The notes beneath the pieces were generated by a model. It saw only the letters and a list, made by a program, of their open reading frames with translations. It had not been told where the DNA came from and did no database searches. From Lachnospiraceae bacterium UBA3287 (GTDB lineage: Bacteria; Bacillota; Clostridia; Lachnospirales; Lachnospiraceae): a DNA stretch of 5,882 nt. Location of the stretch: contig DETN01000045.1 of NCBI GenBank assembly GCA_002362155.1, positions 1-5,882 on the forward strand. Reading direction: 5' to 3'. The first letter of the stretch is position 1. The number at the start of each line of letters is the position of its first letter. The translations under genes were made by a program, and so were the position numbers. Shown here in pieces: positions 5,506 to 5,882 of this stretch.

Positions 5506-5882
5506 TTATTCCCAGTCGAAGCAGGCGTCTCCGGCGCCGATCTCGAAGTGGTATTTGACGATGCCCAGGTCCACTCTGGAAAAGAAGCCCAGGCCGGCCC
5601 TTGCCTTTACGGTACGGGGGCCTGTCAGGGTCAGGGTGAATTTCTGCTGATTCATGGCCGTGGGGGCCAGAAGGGCGTATTCGACCCCGCTGCGGAACCA
5701 TCCGGGGGTCTGGATCCTGCTGTGGGCCACCTCCTGGCTTTTTCTGGATTTATGGGGAAGTCCCTGGTCTGCTCCGTAGCCCACGGCGATGACCAGGACC
5801 AGCTTTTCTCCCGGGCCCACTTCAAAGGCGGAGGGGATCCTGGAGAAGGTCAGGCCTACCCAGCAGGTATTCAGTCCCAGCT
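5506..5882 (-). CDS. Nitroreductase family protein, C-terminal part (runs off the right edge)
   Basis: On the minus strand an open frame enters from the right edge and stops with TAA at 5506-5508, giving 124 complete residues. Early in it is LGLNTCWVGLTF, typical of the flavin-binding nitroreductase fold, then GPGEKLVLVIAVGYGADQG. After a basic linker come WFRSGVEYALLAPTAMNQQK and VDLGIVKYHFEIGAGD, which resemble the putative TM1586-type nitroreductase subfamily (PF14512 as recalled). Such proteins bind FMN and reduce nitro or quinone compounds, but the physiological substrate is unknown. A GTG at 5818-5820 is internal, not a start, because homologous-looking sequence continues upstream. The N-terminus, start and promoter lie beyond the window. 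Confidence 0.85.
   Translation of the reverse strand, partial: LGLNTCWVGLTFSRIPSAFEVGPGEKLVLVIAVGYGADQGLPHKSRKSQEVAHSRIQTPGWFRSGVEYALLAPTAMNQQKFTLTLTGPRTVKARAGLGFFSRVDLGIVKYHFEIGAGDACFDWE

Noticed and set aside
5486..5701. A 71-codon minus-strand frame overlapping the nitroreductase end
   Set aside because: It is Arg/Pro/Gly-rich and out of frame with the nitroreductase, whose motifs are clear in the other frame.

Overview
The window looks like chromosomal DNA from a Gram-positive Clostridia, most likely a fairly G+C-rich member of the Lachnospiraceae. This rests on AGGAGG-type ribosome binding sites, consensus SigA-type promoters, U-tract intrinsic terminators, a glycine riboswitch in front of an amino-acid symporter, and the protein families present. 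The species is not identifiable. No mobile element, CRISPR array, rRNA or tRNA is visible, and the region reads as ordinary core/housekeeping DNA.

Layout. (1) Bases 1-127 are the 3' end of a glycine riboswitch (the aptamer begins off the left edge) with a terminator and a competing antiterminator. It leads into an AGCS-family sodium:alanine/glycine symporter (128-1489). (2) A strong hairpin at 1556-1589 closes that unit, and a consensus SigA promoter starts immediately after it. This promoter drives a tight three-gene operon: malQ (4-alpha-glucanotransferase, 1670-3214), a TrmD-family tRNA m1G37 methyltransferase (3224-3976) and an unrecognised 85-residue protein (3976-4233). The operon ends at a 15-bp intrinsic terminator. 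(3) A new promoter at 4353-4381, overlapped by a near-consensus WalR/YycF-like direct repeat, and an ~80-nt leader precede a secreted SH3b plus 3D-like (DTGG) cell-wall protein (4468-5430). (4) A symmetric A/T-flanked hairpin at 5453-5487 serves as a bidirectional terminator between that gene and a convergent minus-strand nitroreductase-family gene that runs off the right edge.

How the parts relate. The symporter is probably controlled by glycine. Base pairing visible in the leader suggests an OFF switch, in which glycine favours the terminator. malQ, trmD-like and the small gene are almost certainly co-transcribed (9-nt gap, then a 1-nt stop/start overlap), although they belong to different processes (maltodextrin metabolism, tRNA modification, unknown). 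The TrmD-like gene is not in the usual rpsP-rimM-trmD-rplS neighbourhood and appears to carry Glu in place of the catalytic Asp, so it may be a second, divergent TrmD. The secreted protein has a CxxC directly before its DTGG motif and six cysteines in its mature form. I see no clear new multi-gene system. The best leads are the riboswitch logic, the displaced TrmD with its small partner, and the WalR-like control of the Cys-rich wall protein.
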